A DNA stretch of 64,000 bases from Acanthochlamys bracteata (lineage: Eukaryota; Streptophyta; Magnoliopsida; Pandanales; Velloziaceae), in the NCBI GenBank assembly GCA_019914995.1, contig CM034134.1:5278463-5342462 (forward strand). Direction: 5' to 3'. The position numbers were made by a program, and so were the translations under genes. Positions 35,181 to 47,839 of the stretch are shown here, piece by piece. Under the pieces are notes generated by a model. The model made no database searches. It was not told the DNA's origin and was given only the letters and a program-made list of their open reading frames with translations. Each line of letters starts with the position of its first letter. Positions within the stretch are counted from its first letter, which is position 1.

Positions 35181-38100
35181 TCAATAAAATGTTTGGTAAG
35201 TTCTGTCACTTCTAGGTCTCCTCATTGTCAAGCCAGACTTGGCCTCACAGTAGTTACTTGGCCATTCGGTCCATCTACTGCTGCTGCTACTATATTCTGT
35301 TAATTTCCTACCATCTCTACTCAAGTCAGTATACAAAAAGGAAGGATCTTTACTGTGAGAAGCGACCCCACTGCTTAGATGAGACTTATTCTTCAGAATA
35401 TCTTCTTGGTCGGAGGATTTGAGATGTGAAGGGGAACCACTGCCTCTTGAAGAGTCTGAACGCCTAGAGAAAAAGGGGGAGAAAGCAAATTCGTCCAAGT
35501 CCGCAGAGAAATGCAAACTAGTTTTCCAGCTTTCTGGATCTCTGAGATTGTAGTCAGAGTACTCATCGGTGCTTGTTGAATATCTCGTACTGTTGGTTGT
35601 CCATGACCCTTCGTCAGAACCACTGAGAAGGGAAGAACAATCGCTAGAAGAATCAGCTGAGCAATGAGTATGGTATCTCCTGTATGCACTTGATAGGCCA
35701 GGACGAGATGTAGAATGAGTTTTGTCACTGTCCTTGCTCCATTTTGCACTCCCAATAGCTCTTGGTAATGATCTTCTCATCAACGTTGGAGCACGTGGCG
35801 CACACCTGATTATAAACAAAACTTAAGCAACTGATCTGCATCCAATAGAAGGGACGATCAACCTGTGACTTTACCTTGCATAAAGCAGAAGATATGCCTT
35901 CTTTGATAAGACAGTGTCAAGATCAACTGGCTTTACCTACAAAATTACGTATCCAAAAGTTAGTGGTTTACCTCAACTACAAATTCTCATCTGACAAAGT
36001 GGAAAAACTAGAAACTATGGGTATGTGCTCATCTTCAAAGTAGAGACAGGGAACGGAACGAAATCTAAGTGCTATAGAATGTCTCACATTATGAAGAGGC
36101 ACTACTTTCCATGTCCAAGCAGAATCCAATTACACAAACCTTACAAGAATAACGACATCATTTCTAAAAACAAACAATAAACTATAACCTGAATAAGTTT
36201 AAATTGTTCACTCTAAATACCTCTCTTTCTCTCTCTCTCTCTCTCACTCACTCAATAGAGATCTGAACAAATCAGTCAATTCTGAGATAAAAAACAAAGA
36301 GATCAGAAAATTACCATACAAAGTTTTATTTCCCTTATTTCCTTTTCATTTATAGTAAAATTCTCGTTTCATTATCTCCTTTTCTTCTATAGTACTATAG
36401 AAATCTCACCTTATCATATTGTTTCAATCCATTTTGCTACAGCGATCCATTATATTTTTCTTAAACCAATGCTACCTGGATCTCACTTTAAACTTCAACT
36501 GAAGTACCATAAGTAAAGGAAATCAAATGTCCAAATATAAATCTTCAAACTTAAACAACCAAAGAGTGGCATCAGCAAGTAACTTGGAACATAAAAACTA
36601 CAAAATCAGGATGCCGCATAATTGAGGACACATACCATGCTGTCATCAACCTTGTACCATTTGCCCTGCATGTTCTTCACATAGCATACATAATGCCCAG
36701 AAAATGCAGCATTCATGACATCAAGATGAACCACTACTCCATAGAGCATATAAACAGGTAATTTGTCATCAGTTCGACTCATATATGGAGCTAAATTCAG
36801 ATACTCTGGAAACTGAACTGCTTTGTTGAGCTTTCCAAATTTACCGGACTGGAAAATATAAAGAAGTTGTTACAAGATTACACTGTCCGAGAGGTCATTA
36901 TCACATGAATTTGATGATGCCATAATTCTACTACCCTGTAGAGCTGCAAGTTCCATCCCAAACAAGTATAGGTAAGAATAGTAGACTTCAGAATTTACCT
37001 GAAATCTTTTCAATGCGATAGTCAGGATGTTAGGAGCGTCCAATATTGTCAATTTCTTTTTCGCTTTCTCATATGATTTACATCTGATAATGAAAGCAAC
37101 ATATAAGTAACTTGAAGAAATTGCTAAAACTTCGTGCCGGTGAACAATTGCAATACATCAGGTTCATGCGAGATAGTAGTGTAGCAGCTACAAATTGAAA
37201 GCACCAGGTTCTACGAAGCAATAAACTAGTCAAATGAGCATTCGGATTGAGATAGCATCACGAAGTGGTAGACATCTAAGGTTGTTGAGTTAAAGTAACA
37301 GTCCGATTTATGATGAATGCTAGTGTATTCAAAGGAGGAAACTAAGCTGAAAACAAAGACCAAATCCCTAGAAAAGACAACCATGTTTTAACAGAATATT
37401 GAGGCACAAGGATAACAAACTTTCAGTAAGATAATGATAGGGGTGGCAATATATAACCGGACCCGAAAACGTGACCCGAAAACGATCCATTTAATCAGTA
37501 TTAGGTTAGAAAATTTGACCCGTATAATATATAGATTGGGTTAGAATTAAACGAATTTGATCCAATTATTAAATGGATCAGTCCGGATTAATTCGAAATT
37601 AACCCAATAGCTCAAATTATCTTATCTTGAAAGAACAATATTTATTCTTCCTTTCCGTATATTAAAATATTGACAATAAAAATAATCAATAATAATAATT
37701 CATAAATTATTAAATTATATAATATTTATAATTAATTGTTATTTTATATCTTAGTAAAATAGTGTAAGATGAGAATTATAATATTATCGAAAATATTACT
37801 ATGTAGGTGTTTCTGTAGTGAAGAATTTAGATTTCGTATAAAAATAATTTTGTTAGACAGCTATGTTTATCAAAATTTTTATCGAAATTATTAATATATA
37901 TTTATAATTATAAAATTTCAGTTCTCACCACATATTTTCAAAATATAAAAATAAAAATAAAATTTTTTTAAATATTTTAATGACCGATCAAGATATTAAA
38001 GAATGCACATTTTGACGAGCATTCACTATATCTCGTCACTAAAAATATCGTACACTTTCATTACAACTGATCTTATAATTTCGCTAAATTTTAAAAGTAT

Positions 38101-41100
38101 ATAATTAAAAATTAATAATTAAGTTATTAAATGGGTCGATCTGAATTTGACCTGATTATTAATAAGTTGAGTTAGGATTAGACAATTTTGACCGGTATAA
38201 ATTCATGAGTCAGGTTAGGATTGGACGAACTTAATCCTGTTATTAAATCGGTCGATCCGAAACCGACCTATGAACCCAAATTGTAACCCCTAGATAATGA
38301 ATCTATATAAGGAGTTCAAGGAAAAAAAGGAATAGAAAAGGAAAGCAGGCACCTTTCACATTGGTATTTGTTTTCTCCATCTAAAGTTTCGGTATTCGTA
38401 AAGCGTCCAAGTGCTTCAGCAAGGCTCCCAATGTTACCATCTATCTCAACAGTAAGATCCATCATGGGCTCTTGCCGCTCAGACTTGCCTTGGCATCTCA
38501 AGCATTTTATCTGCATTTACAAACCATCAATTTGCTAACAGTCACTAACTACACAACAGTTGCCAAAATAAAAAGGAAAAGGTTGGCCAATCACTAAGTT
38601 GGGACTTTAGCACCTTTGACCGCAGATAACCACCAAAGGTTAACTGTACAAGAGTTGTTCCCTCAGTGGAGTGAGCATTTGCCCCTGCTTCCTTGAGGCA
38701 TATAGATTGCATAGTATCAACAGCATACCTGTCCAGAATCTACTCAGTTCCAAGAAACATATGCCAGACCCAACAGAAATAAACAACAGAAAATATGGGA
38801 AACTCCAAGTTCAAACAAAATAGCATTCAATTAATTAAACAGAATACACACAACAGTGTAACTCTAGGAAACCCGTGCTGCCTAAGCACCCAGTGAAACT
38901 ACATTAAAGGACAAGCTTCATTTGCTAACTGCTAAAGGTAAATAGATGCACCATGAGGTTAGCAAGAAGTGCACCTTCCAATGTCAAAACTTTTACCTAG
39001 GTCATGGTCTATAACACAAGTACATGATCTAGCTACCCAGATTTATCTAACAAGTTTCGATCAATATACCCAACCATCAAATGACTTAGATGTACTTTAA
39101 TCTGGGCAAGAAAGCAGACATAATTCAAATACTGCCTAATGCCCCAAACTAGTGATTACTGCTAAAAGAAGAAGATTGAGATGTGAATACTCTTGCACCT
39201 GCGTGAAAGATCATGGCATTTACCTCTAGCATGCACCTATTGCAAAACACGGGTCAGAAATATATTATCTTGGAACAAGCAAAAGCTGAACACTGCCACA
39301 ATCATAATGAGACTTTTCTCTTCTTAACGCAATCATAGGTAGATAAAAGCTATTCTTTGTTATTGAAGCATATTGTATCATAATCCTGTATATAAAGATA
39401 GTTTTATAATCACGTAAAAGATCCTGACAATCAAAATAAATTCTATCATTTAAAAGAAGAATTTAAGATCCAAAATAATGCCCATAAACAAGAAATAAGT
39501 AATGATCCTAGGAGTATAAGACACTTTACTAAGCAATGTTTAAAGAAGAAAACAAGAAAGTTAACAAGCTTCCAAAAGAAAAAAGACTTGCAGCATCTGC
39601 ATAACAAATTGACCGTTGCCAAATTGAAATATATAGATAAAGCTTGTACAGGACTGAAAATGGTTTTTGGTGAAGGAAACAAAGCATCCTGAGTAACCAA
39701 CACAAAGAGTGATAGCAAGAACCAACAAGTTGAAATGTATACATCAAAAGCACAACTAAATTAGATAACATTTAAAAGGAAGGAGTTTATGAATCGTGCA
39801 CACTGACATAGAACGATGATCTTCATCAATGTCAATAAAGAATAAGAGGTCTCAGTAGAATAGGGACACCATTCCATGTTGAATAGCGATTTAGAAAGAA
39901 CTACTGGAGAGTAACTTCCTGGAATGTGCATTAGCAAGTTGTTCTTGATCTACAGGTGATTAAGTAAAACACAGGTCCTTCTAAGAGATAGAATTCTCAC
40001 CTTAAAAATTCATGGGCGTCTTCTTCTCTTCCACGCCCAAGGCTACTACCAATACTGTCTATATGAGAGAGTATACTGCTTGGTGAAATTGGAGATTTCC
40101 CCTGCTTTGCTTGACATATAAGCCTCTCGAACTCGCATGTAAAACACCACTTGTTCTTGGGGCCTAAGAACAAGTCAGATAATGTGTCAGAAAAGCTACT
40201 TTCTGGTTGAATACATGATGGTAATAAGAAAAGAACAGGCACAGAGGGTTAGAAGAACACGCACATGTTTTGGAATGGAACCCTTCAAGCAGATGAGCTG
40301 TAAGTGGCCGAGTAAATGCCAAACACTGAAGAACCGCATTAGCATAACAGCTACAAGAATCAAATGAAAACATTATAAAACTAGCTGTTAGGAGTATTCT
40401 TTAGAAAAAGGCTATAAGAGGACAAATACTTCACCAATCAAGAAGGCAAAACTTTTAAACGAGAATAAATTTTCTTGAGATTAAGATGGCATAGTTGGCA
40501 TCTCATACTTGTACATCTCTGTATCAAAAGCTTTGCACAGCTAGAAGATGTGTTATATCAAGGGTGTGATTCGATTCTTTGTCAAGCACGAAGTTAACCC
40601 CCTGGTTCAACACCAGTTTTTCTTTCTATATCCTTTTCAAAAAATTTACCAGCCCCATTTAGGCTTTGTCTGGTAATGCTCAATTTAGACTGCTTTAGCT
40701 TGGTTTTCTTTTTCAAAAAAGCAGCATACCTGTGCTAGACAACTTGTGGCATTTTAGGAAACTTTTTATGGATTGTTTCTCAAAATAAGTAGTTCATTGC
40801 TTTTGGAAACTAGTGTTTCTTTCAATGAGGAATAGACAAAAACAACCTATGATATTTTCTCGTAAGTCACAATTCCATGTTTATGATTCCATCCCAAATT
40901 GTTAGATCCTTTGAAGACACCTTCAATAAAATCATATCAACAAAATAAAAATAAGAAGTGCTCGTAATAGTGCAGTCAACATTCTAGCGATTGATATCAA
41001 TACCAATCAAAATAACAATCCAATGACAGTTGAGTTATAAGTCAGTTTCTGTCATTTTAGAAGTAAACACAACTGCAGCAACAGTAGTATCAGATGCACC

Positions 41101-44100
41101 CTGGGTAGCTTACGACAATAACTTTTAAAAGTAGTTTTTGATATGCTTTGCGAAACTCAGAACTACTAAACCCTATCTATGATACAATTTAGTTCTTCAA
41201 CTTGCTGTGGTTTTTTTTTTAATTTAAATTGGACTAAACATGGGTGGGATTCAGTAGGATCATAACGATAGATATACAAAAAGGATTCTGCAAACTATCA
41301 TATAATAAGAGAGAAAAGTTACCTATTGCCACAATTGATAAGACCAAATGGTCGCAGTTCCACTTTGTTGTTGTAAAGCTTTACAAAACAATCATATGTA
41401 AAAGATTCCTGAAGCAAGATAAGAAATCCTTATCACGAAACGTCCAGAAAGAACATACCTAAGATGTCATCTGAACATCTGTCTAAAACATCTGTAGACA
41501 GCCAACAAGTCCAAAATACCTTGTGACCATGGTGTTTAGTTATATCACGCCCAGCAGCACCTGATAAATACTCCTTCGAGCTCTGTAGAACTCTTTCTAC
41601 AGATGTTTTCAGGTTACCAAAATTATTACTATTTTCAACAAGACGTGCCCCATCATGCACGGTGGGAGAAACTGCAATTGCTCGATCATCCACAGGCTTT
41701 GAACATGGAACCGCATATTCTTTATGGGCGGTAGTAGCATGACCACTTGATGCAACAGAAAATATAGGAACAGATCTAGAAGATTTATAACTTTGCAAAG
41801 ACACTGGGTTACTCTTTACACTGCAACCGCTTTGATTTTGTCCAACCTCAGACAGTGTATCTGGAGTAAACTTGGATGGAGATGGAAATTCCAAAGCATC
41901 GGCTCCAAAAGAGTCATCATTTACTCTTTTTCTTTCGACACCCCAACCAGATGAAGTGGGTGGAGCTTGCAGTTGGCAGTCATCACTTAACTGAACCTCA
42001 CCATTGTACTTGGCAGATTTAACATTCACAGAACATGGAGCCAAGCTTGGCTTCGAGTCTTCAGTACTCATGGACCTTCTAGATGACTCATTATTTTCAA
42101 GAGGGGTGAAGGCAACTGGACTTGAGCTTTCAGTATTAGATTTCACAGCATGTAGCAGCTCTTCAGCATCACCACCAGAAGCCTTCCTCCAAAATTCGCT
42201 TGAAATAGGAAGACTATCTACAGAGATGCTCATACTAGTTTCTCCAGAAGGTGGCTGCTTACTGAGTTTTGTGTCACTGACATAATTACCCCTGGTGCTA
42301 CTGATTAAGTTCTCAGAAGAGATGTTTTCCACTGGACTAGTATCATGAACCTGCAGAGGATCCACATTCGAGGAAACATCACCAGAGTCCCATAAGCTAG
42401 AAAATCTTGACGGACTAGATGATGAGGAAGTAGTTGTTCTGGAGGTGCTTTCAGCTGCAGAGGTATCCACAGAGCACGCATCATCAAGACTGTCATCCTC
42501 TGTAACAAGATCTGACATGGAGTTGGCCTCATATGATACTGTTCCCTCCGCTCCACTGGAATCTGAAGACTCTGATGCCTTACGAAGTTGAACAACCCCA
42601 TCAGAAGATATTCTAGAGTCTTTGCCATGTCTAATGTTTTGTGGAGGGCGACATTGGTCCTTGTGTCCCTGTCTCCAGTGAATAATCTGGCACTTGCCAG
42701 AGCTGCACCAATTTTAGAAGAGAGAAATAGAAAATATAAGAACATGCAACCATGAAACTTAGTGTATCAGCACAAAAGTTTTCAGTATCATTGCAAAGGA
42801 ATGACAAGTTCAATGAAGAAGAACGATATACAAAGTAAACATTACAGACTCTGCACCAGCTTTATATAATGACTGAAATTAAAATGGCGGACTTGATTAC
42901 CCAATCAATCCCACTTCTAGCCTAAAGTCGACATAGGAATTCCAATTCTTCCAATTCCTCAATAAGTTTATGATCACTGAGAACATTGTTGTTCAATACC
43001 CTTTCAGTGATAGATCACACCAAGATCATCATAAGTCATATTAGGAGTTCTTTACTACATGGAATTAAGAACAACTGAAACAGTACTTGAAGGTGAGCTT
43101 AAGAACCAGGTGCAACAGTTCCCCGTTAAAGATGTCCTATGCTACAAGTCTAAAAGCATTCTAAGCTCAGATGGAGCAGGCTAAAGCACTCCAAGCTCAG
43201 ATGGAAGAGATGAAAGGAGAAATATACATCCTGAGTGTTCCAAAAATTTTAGAAGAAAATGATACTTAAGAGGATAAAAATATTTCATGACTACAATGCT
43301 ACAAACAGTTACATCTCAATCAATCCTCAGTTTAAGTGAATACAGTAATAGCTATGACCTGAACATGCAAGCAGTACAATGATAGGTGGCTGAAGATTAA
43401 AGTTTATCTAAAGATCTTCCATTTACATATTCGCATATACATGTAAAGCATTCGTATCTCGTGGCATAGTGCTCTTGCTCACAAATTCTGCATAGGTGGT
43501 CCTGTCATGATTCCGAGATATTCACAACCAAAAGCGCGGTTATACACATACGCCTGCTGTATCACAATTATCAGAACCTAAAGTCAAACATTGAGATAAT
43601 TATTACTCAGAGAGCGAAGGCCAAGGCTTTTATTGAAGACCAGGATACAGATCACTACTACAACCTGTAAGCGCAAACTCTGAGAAGAGCAGTATGTACT
43701 ATGCCAGAGCTGGACTCCAAAAGATATTGTCACAACAAACCGAAAAACAAATTCTATAATCACAATAGCATCAACACATTTTAGGACTGTAGATACATCG
43801 ACTCTTATAAAATATCCATTCTCTCCACATCATGAGACTGACTTTGTTCTTCATTTACTAAGCAATTAAGAAGAGTTTCCCAAACCTTATTTCTCATTTA
43901 CTAGCATCTAGCTGTCTACTGCAGCAACCGGATCATGTTCAAACCTAGGTTTTTTTCACATCAGCTGGCAAGTTCGGTGTTGGAGAAAAAAAATCTGAGG
44001 GTAACTCTACCTGATCTCAATAAAATTTCCTAAAGCCCTGTATCCTATCTAAGTAATTCTCCAAGCATTCACCCAAAAAAGGAAGGAGAAGTAGTAATAG

Positions 44101-45500
44101 TTGCCACTGACATATGGAGCAAGAAATACTAATTGAATTTGAATATATGAAAGCAAATTAAACAATCTGCAGTGAAACAAAATTTAAGGTTCAACTCACA
44201 CTTTCCATTCTTAGCAACTGGGAATGTGAACCTCCATCAGTGAAATCTTTGAACTAATTTGAGTCGTGCATCTGAAACTCCCAACTCATCGTCACGATAA
44301 AAGAATATATATTTTTATAAACAAAATAACCCAACTTCCCTAGAGTATAAGAGAAACAAAAATATCATGTTGAAAATTGGGGACAACCCCAAGAAGTCCC
44401 ATATTAACTACTGAAAAAGGGGACAAAAATAAAATTAGCTTCCCTAGGTCATCAAATTCCTTCCTATTCCAGGTAACCACAGCAACCTCTACGGACAAAT
44501 TACAAAACTCTGAACAGAAAGGGGCAAATAATGGGAAATAACCTTCTCATTTGGAAGAACAGGAATTTCTATTACTAACTAAGCAGGTATGAATTCAGTA
44601 GATGTAAATCCAAGGTCATCATATCATGATGTTTCCTGGCAAGCCAGAAGACGAGGGCAACCACACTCCAGAGATCAAACTACTGCAAATTTTAAACCCA
44701 GTACTCTCCCCACAAGTTCCTAAATTACCCAATGTAATCAAAACAAAAAGAAAATAGCATCCAAATTACTGAAAAAGGCCCCAAACAGAGGTCACATTTC
44801 CTAAGCTATCAGTTATCCAGACAATAACTGAATTCAAAGCAATCACCTAATCAAATAGAGTAAAAATTGAATCATGGCAAGACATTTTCAGGGCCTGGCT
44901 AGTATTTGACGAAATGCTTCAACTTCCCAATGTAAACAATCAGACAGAATTTGATGCCCCAATTCAATGAAAAAGGCCCCATAGTAAATCAGCACATGCC
45001 TCAATCCATTAATTACCCTAAACAATCATTAACAACTAATATAAGCAATAAGAATAAAAACTGAGGAAAATAATTGAATCTTTGAGACAAATTTGAAGTA
45101 CTAACCAGTATTTAACAGCCTTGCATTGCGAGCACCGGTTATTAGTAGGCGTGAAGCACACAGCACAAAATGCTTCCATTATTGTTCCCGTTTCAGTTCT
45201 AGTTCCCTCTTCTTCTACCACTACTGCTGTTGCTGCTTCAGTTGTCGGTCCTTTAGACACCAAGTTCTCTTCATATGTTCGCCTCGACGAAAGCAGGAGG
45301 TACTCTTGCTCGGCCCGTTCGGACTCCTCTGCAGCAAGCTGAACAAGGTGGCGAACCTCTTCAGCTCGCGCAGCAGCCGCTCTCCACCTCCGCCGTAAAA
45401 TCAACACAGCTACATAGAACAGCAAACCCGAAACAAGCACCGCCGGCAACGTTGCATTGGCCGCGTTGGCCCCGCCCTCGCTGCGGTAAGAAGAAGGCAT
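35181..45500 (-). CDS. UBP16-like: ubiquitin-specific protease with MYND finger, UBP16-like
   Basis: Cysteine protease that removes ubiquitin from proteins, probably at a membrane. Coding exons (high to low): 45106–45500, 41520–42702, 41323–41408, 40265–40350, 40001–40163, 38614–38728, 38353–38510, 36999–37083, 36636–36848, 35875–35936, 35181–35805; 3171 nt, 1056 residues. All joins keep frame. Residues 18–36 form a membrane anchor before an Arg-rich stretch. 112–149 is a complete MYND finger (CAVC...C132...C136...H145...C149). The next ~370 residues are Ser-rich. The USP domain spans ~546–832: Cys box GLINCGNSCYANAVLQC (catalytic Cys556), zinc pairs C679/C682 and C727/C730, His box SGHYVCYVKN (His809), VDDS. 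The Ser-rich tail runs to 1056. Arabidopsis UBP16 has the same layout. Start: the ATG at 45500 gives MPSSYRSEGG before the anchor; an in-frame alternative upstream (45689) is less like relatives. No lesions seen. Confidence 0.92.
35806..38352 (-). other. introns 6 to 10 end region of the protease gene (3' introns)
   Basis: The introns at 35806–35874, 35937–36635, 36849–36998 and 37084–38352 have GT–AG ends on the minus strand. The 35937–36635 intron has a CT-rich microsatellite near 36224–36250. The 37084–38352 intron is enlarged by the hAT MITE at 37438–38292. No other content is seen. Confidence 0.7.
37438..38292. mobile_element. hAT-type MITE in a protease intron, TSD GATAATGA
   Basis: 855 bp flanked by exact GATAATGA (37430–37437 and 38293–38300). 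The ends are inverted repeats: taggggtggcaata at the left against taggggttacaatt inward from the right, a well-known hAT MITE terminus type. Internal accccgaa/ggatcg motifs recur near both ends and the centre is AT-rich. It has no coding content. It sits in an intron at least 60 bp from the next exon, so splicing is probably unaffected. Confidence 0.85.
38729..40000 (-). other. protease intron, nothing recognised
   Basis: A 1272-bp GT–AG intron. Open frames near 39446–39771 are Phe/Leu-rich readings of AT-rich intron and carry no domain. Confidence 0.6.
40351..41322 (-). other. protease intron, nothing recognised
   Basis: A 972-bp GT–AG intron of ordinary AT-rich sequence, with no repeat or gene seen. 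Confidence 0.6.
42703..45105 (-). other. first (large) intron of the protease gene
   Basis: A 2.4-kb intron that splits the MYND finger after its sixth zinc-coordinating position region: donor TACTG/gttag at 45105–45106, acceptor gtgcag at 42703. It holds a short plus-strand coding-like scrap near 43140–43260 and otherwise no recognised feature. A large first intron may hold regulatory sites, but none can be named. Confidence 0.6.
43080..43262 (+). pseudogene. short coiled-coil coding relic in the first intron
   Basis: A plus-strand frame reads AQMEQAKALQAQMEEMKGEI and then YILSVPKILEENDT before a stop. The heptad-like AQME...AQMEE repeat recalls the tails of transposon-encoded or myosin-like proteins. 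It is opposite in strand to the host gene. Too short to assign. Confidence 0.25.
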
Positions 45501-46180
45501 CAAGCTAACCGTCGTCCACCCATCACACCGCCTCCGTCCGCCTTCACCAGAGCAAATATTAATCAAAAAATCGAAAGATCTAAACGAATCCGGTGCTGAG
45601 GTCAGCGTGGCACATGGACGGCTACGATTTAACCTAACCTCTCCGGCAGAAACATCAACTTCACCTGCCCGGCACCAATCGAACAACAATCCACTGAAAA
45701 ACTATGCTGACGTCAGACAGATAGGCGGCAAGGATTGTATCCTAATCTATCTATCGGCCTCCAGGGATCAACGTAAGAAAACGACGACGACGTCCGCAAG
45801 GGATAGATGGACAGCTGTGATCAGATTTACCGGTTCTTGAAGATGTATGTCTCAAGCAGGTCTCCTATGTGGATGAAGAGAGATCGACGGCTACGATTCA
45901 TCTGAAAGCCGAACAGATGAACGGCTCAGGAGCTCGACGAACTTTGCTGGAAAGATGAATGATGATAACGTCGTAAGAGGACAGATAGACCGTTGATTGG
46001 ATCTTGAGAGAGATTGTGGTCCTCCGGGAAGATCAACACAGCTGGTGGGTAGGGAAGAAAAGTAAGAAGGGGAAAAGTATTAATTATGTTCTAATTGTTT
46101 TGGTGTCCGAGAACGAGACAAATAAGCGGACGGTGGATAGGTAGAGCTTGATTAAAATAAATAAATAAATAACAAAAGAC
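45501..46180 (-). promoter_or_regulatory. 5' leader and promoter region of the protease gene
   Basis: The sequence upstream of the ATG at 45500 is GC-richer than the surroundings up to about 46050, as expected for a leader and core promoter. The phrase gacggctacgatt appears twice (about 45617 and 45888). I could not choose a TATA box or start site with confidence. Confidence 0.4.
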
Positions 46181-46490
46181 AGAGGTTTTAGAATTACTTC
46201 CAAACCTCCAAGCTCTACTTGAGGACGTTCTACGAGTTTGAGTTGTCATTTAAAATTGTATTTTAAATTTGATGTTTACTCCAACTTCACTTTAAACTCT
46301 TAATTATATTCAAAATTCTTTTTCTAAATATAATTAAACTATAAACTTAAATTCATTTTTAACTTATTTATAAATCCTATTTCTTTAAAATTTATTTTCA
46401 TAATTGAGAATAACTAAATTATGCATTAGTTGATAGTGTTAAGTTATTTTTATTAGGTTTTTGTAAAGTGAATAAATAACAAAAATATAT
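46181..46490. other. AT-rich spacer
   Basis: No gene or repeat recognised between the protease promoter and the MITE. Confidence 0.3.
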
Positions 46491-47040
46491 TAGAGGTGGC
46501 AATATGAGTTAATAGATCATATTCGGATCTATCTATAATAGACGGATCAAAATTACTTAATTTTAACTCGATCCATATAATTTTAATTTATATGGATCAA
46601 ATTATCATCCCTAATCCAACTTATTTAAAAATTAAGTGAAAATTATTAAAACGAGAATTATAAAACTAACTTCTAAAAATAATAGGTGAAAGTTTTTTGA
46701 TATTATATATTTAAGACAAGAAAATATTAATTTGACATAATAAATAAATTAATAACAAGTTAATATGATAAACTAAGCAAAAACCTAAGTAAAAGTAAAT
46801 TAAATTCAATATGTTTATTCTAAATATTTTTTAATTATTAGATAATATATGATATCTAAATAATTATACGAATTAAATGAATCAATTTCGAATCAATTCG
46901 AGTTCACATAATCTATTTGATTTATCGGCTCAATTTCAAATTAATGCGAAAGTGATCCGATCAATTAAGATCGAATTTGAATCCGATTTAAATTGATCAA
47001 TTTCTAAGTTCAGAGGTCTGATCATAAATTGTTATCCCTA
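46491..47040. mobile_element. hAT-like MITE, target duplication eroded
   Basis: 550 bp. The left end tagaggtggcaatatgag and the right end read inward, tagggataacaatttatg, are the same terminus type as the intron MITE at 37438. The flanking 8 bases (aaatatat and gaaaatat) agree only in part. The centre is AT-rich, with ggatc motifs near the ends. Confidence 0.65.
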
Positions 47041-47582
47041 GAAAATATTATTTAAGGAGTTATTTGTATTTTAGCATTGTATGTGGCATTTAATGCAAAT
47101 GTGAGTCATTTTGCAAGATCATTTCCCTAATATTTTTCTTAGCATAATCGAGTATGACCTTTCGTCAAAGTTCATGAAACCTTAATAAGCGGTCGTTTGG
47201 CTAGATGAAACGTTTTAATTCTTTTAAAGAAGTTACTTTTTCTGACTTTTTTTTTACAAATAACTATAAACTTTTCAAAAAAGACTGTGCAATTGAATAA
47301 AATTAACTTTTTTGTAAAAAAACTGAACGTATTTGGCAAAAACAGCTAAAAAGCTAACGAAAAGTATAGAATAATTAGAATATTCTTGACTATATAATGA
47401 GTATACATATATATATATATATATATAAGTTTTTTTTTCTTTTCCCTATCATCTTATTCAACTGAACCAATGGAAGTCGAACAGTTATCCGATTGAACTA
47501 AAATTTATCACATGAATTTTAATTAATAGATTTCATATCAACGGTAGAGATTGAATTGGAGTATTATTAGTGTGGTAGTGTC
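47041..47582. other. spacer with a possible MITE scrap and TA microsatellite
   Basis: A ggtcgtttggc motif near 47190 and ttggcaaaaacagct near 47335 recall the ends of small MITEs, but no duplication was found. A TA repeat lies at about 47405–47427. Confidence 0.3.
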
Positions 47583-47725
47583 CCATGATGCCTATAAGGA
47601 TGGAGGTGCCCCTATCCCCACCTCTATATATATATATATATGTATATAGGTATACATGTGTCTGTACATATGTATATATATATATATGGGTGGGGATATG
47701 GGCACCCCCATTCTAAGGCGTACCA
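47583..47725. repeat. foldback (inverted repeat) with TA-rich loop
   Basis: The left arm aggtgcccctatccccacc (about 47605–47623) pairs with the right arm ggtggggatatgggcaccc (about 47690–47708), with one or two mismatches. TA repeats and a short loop separate them. Arms of about 40 bp extend to gatgcctataaggatgg and ccattctaaggcg. This looks like a small foldback or MULE-type terminus pair. A similar terminus is at 62158. Confidence 0.6.
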
Positions 47726-47839
47726 AGGATACTGCCCATCTCGGTCGTTAGATCGCTTGACGGCTGACATGAGAAATATATTCTCAATATTAAAACACAG
47801 TGTGAGGATAATATTGTCATTCACTTTCTTCTATTTACG

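Noticed and set aside
39446-39771. Phe/Leu-rich minus-strand frames in a protease intron
   Set aside because: Composition of AT-rich intron only; exon borders on both sides join in phase without them.
42305-42745. Separate 146-codon minus-strand frame
   Set aside because: It overlaps exon 2 of the protease in another frame; the MYND and Ser-rich frame explains the region.
45121-45840. Plus-strand open frames opposite protease exon 1
   Set aside because: They mirror the GC-rich exon and leader of the minus-strand gene and contain no domain.
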